Shown here: positions 63,876-64,000 of the stretch, piece after piece | How positions within the stretch are numbered: the first letter of the stretch is position 1 | Layout: each line of letters starts with the position of its first letter | From: an uncultured Saprospiraceae bacterium | Lineage (GTDB): Bacteria > Bacteroidota > Bacteroidia > Chitinophagales > Saprospiraceae | Length of the DNA: 64,000 nucleotides | Reading direction: 5' to 3' | Assembly: GCA_938001865.1 (NCBI GenBank) | Contig: CALLAW010000033.1 | Location: forward strand, 22,637 to 86,636 | Program-made: the position numbers and the translations under genes | Notes under the pieces: model-generated | What the model was told of the DNA's origin: nothing | Databases searched by the model: none | Seen by the model: the letters and a program-made list of their open reading frames with translations, nothing else

Positions 63876-64000
63876 AACGATTTAATATTTTCAGTATAGG
63901 TCAATAAAATTGGGTTTAAGGCACTATTATTTGCGTAAAACTAAAACAAGACCCCCTGCGTCCCGTACTTGGCATTATCAGGTTTGTTTAAGAATGGGTT

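Overview
The window is chromosomal DNA from an environmental, polysaccharide-degrading member of the Bacteroidota. The evidence is a SusC/SusD pair, secreted enzymes with type IX secretion (T9SS) C-terminal sorting domains, a porP-gldK-gldL-gldM-gldN cluster, and repeated TAnnTTTG boxes upstream of genes, which are the -7 element of Bacteroidota promoters. Placement near Saprospiria-like lineages is only an impression. No rRNA, tRNA or CRISPR array was seen.

Layout. (1) 0-15 kb, minus strand: a seven-gene xylan utilisation operon. In transcription order it runs susC, susD, a TIG-domain surface lipoprotein, a five-repeat secreted protein, a GH10 xylanase, a GH3 beta-xylosidase, and a xylulokinase carrying a C-terminal coiled coil and LuxR-like helix-turn-helix. 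Gaps are 1-16 nt. (2) 15-28.7 kb: a YiiX-like lipoprotein, a Calx-beta/thrombospondin-3 protein, TrkA-TrkH, dipeptidyl peptidase IV, a CPBP protease, TspO-MsrB, and a recR-glycosyltransferase-M20 operon. (3) 28.8-33.6 kb: pyruvate dehydrogenase-type E2, then an accessory patch with a HipB-HipA toxin-antitoxin pair, a probable degenerate group II intron, a heme-copper oxidase subunit III and a possible 47-residue membrane protein. (4) 33.6-47 kb: mostly housekeeping genes (RhlE helicase, DUF4197, FolB, glutaryl-CoA dehydrogenase, OmpA-like, persulfide dioxygenase-rhodanese, fatty acid hydroxylase, AnmK, an SDR epimerase), a metal ABC permease fused to a DtxR-like repressor domain, and Ppx/GppA. 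(5) 47.3-54.1 kb: a small conserved protein, an MBL hydrolase with a hidden start, and porP-gldKLMN. (6) 54.3-63.8 kb: a methyltransferase-TPR protein and a second sugar locus (GPH symporter, cytosolic GH3, NrtR/AraR-type Nudix regulator, fructokinase, mannitol/fructuronate dehydrogenase).

How they fit together: the T9SS encoded at 48-54 kb would export the CTD-bearing xylanase and repeat protein of the first locus. SusCD would import xylo-oligosaccharides, the periplasmic GH3 would cut them, and the symporter and cytosolic GH3 of the second locus could finish the work inside. Xylulokinase then feeds the pentose phosphate pathway. The most unusual item is the xylulokinase-HTH fusion, which could let the last enzyme of the pathway report on its own substrate to the promoter. 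The permease-DtxR fusion, which resembles chlamydial YtgCR, is the second.
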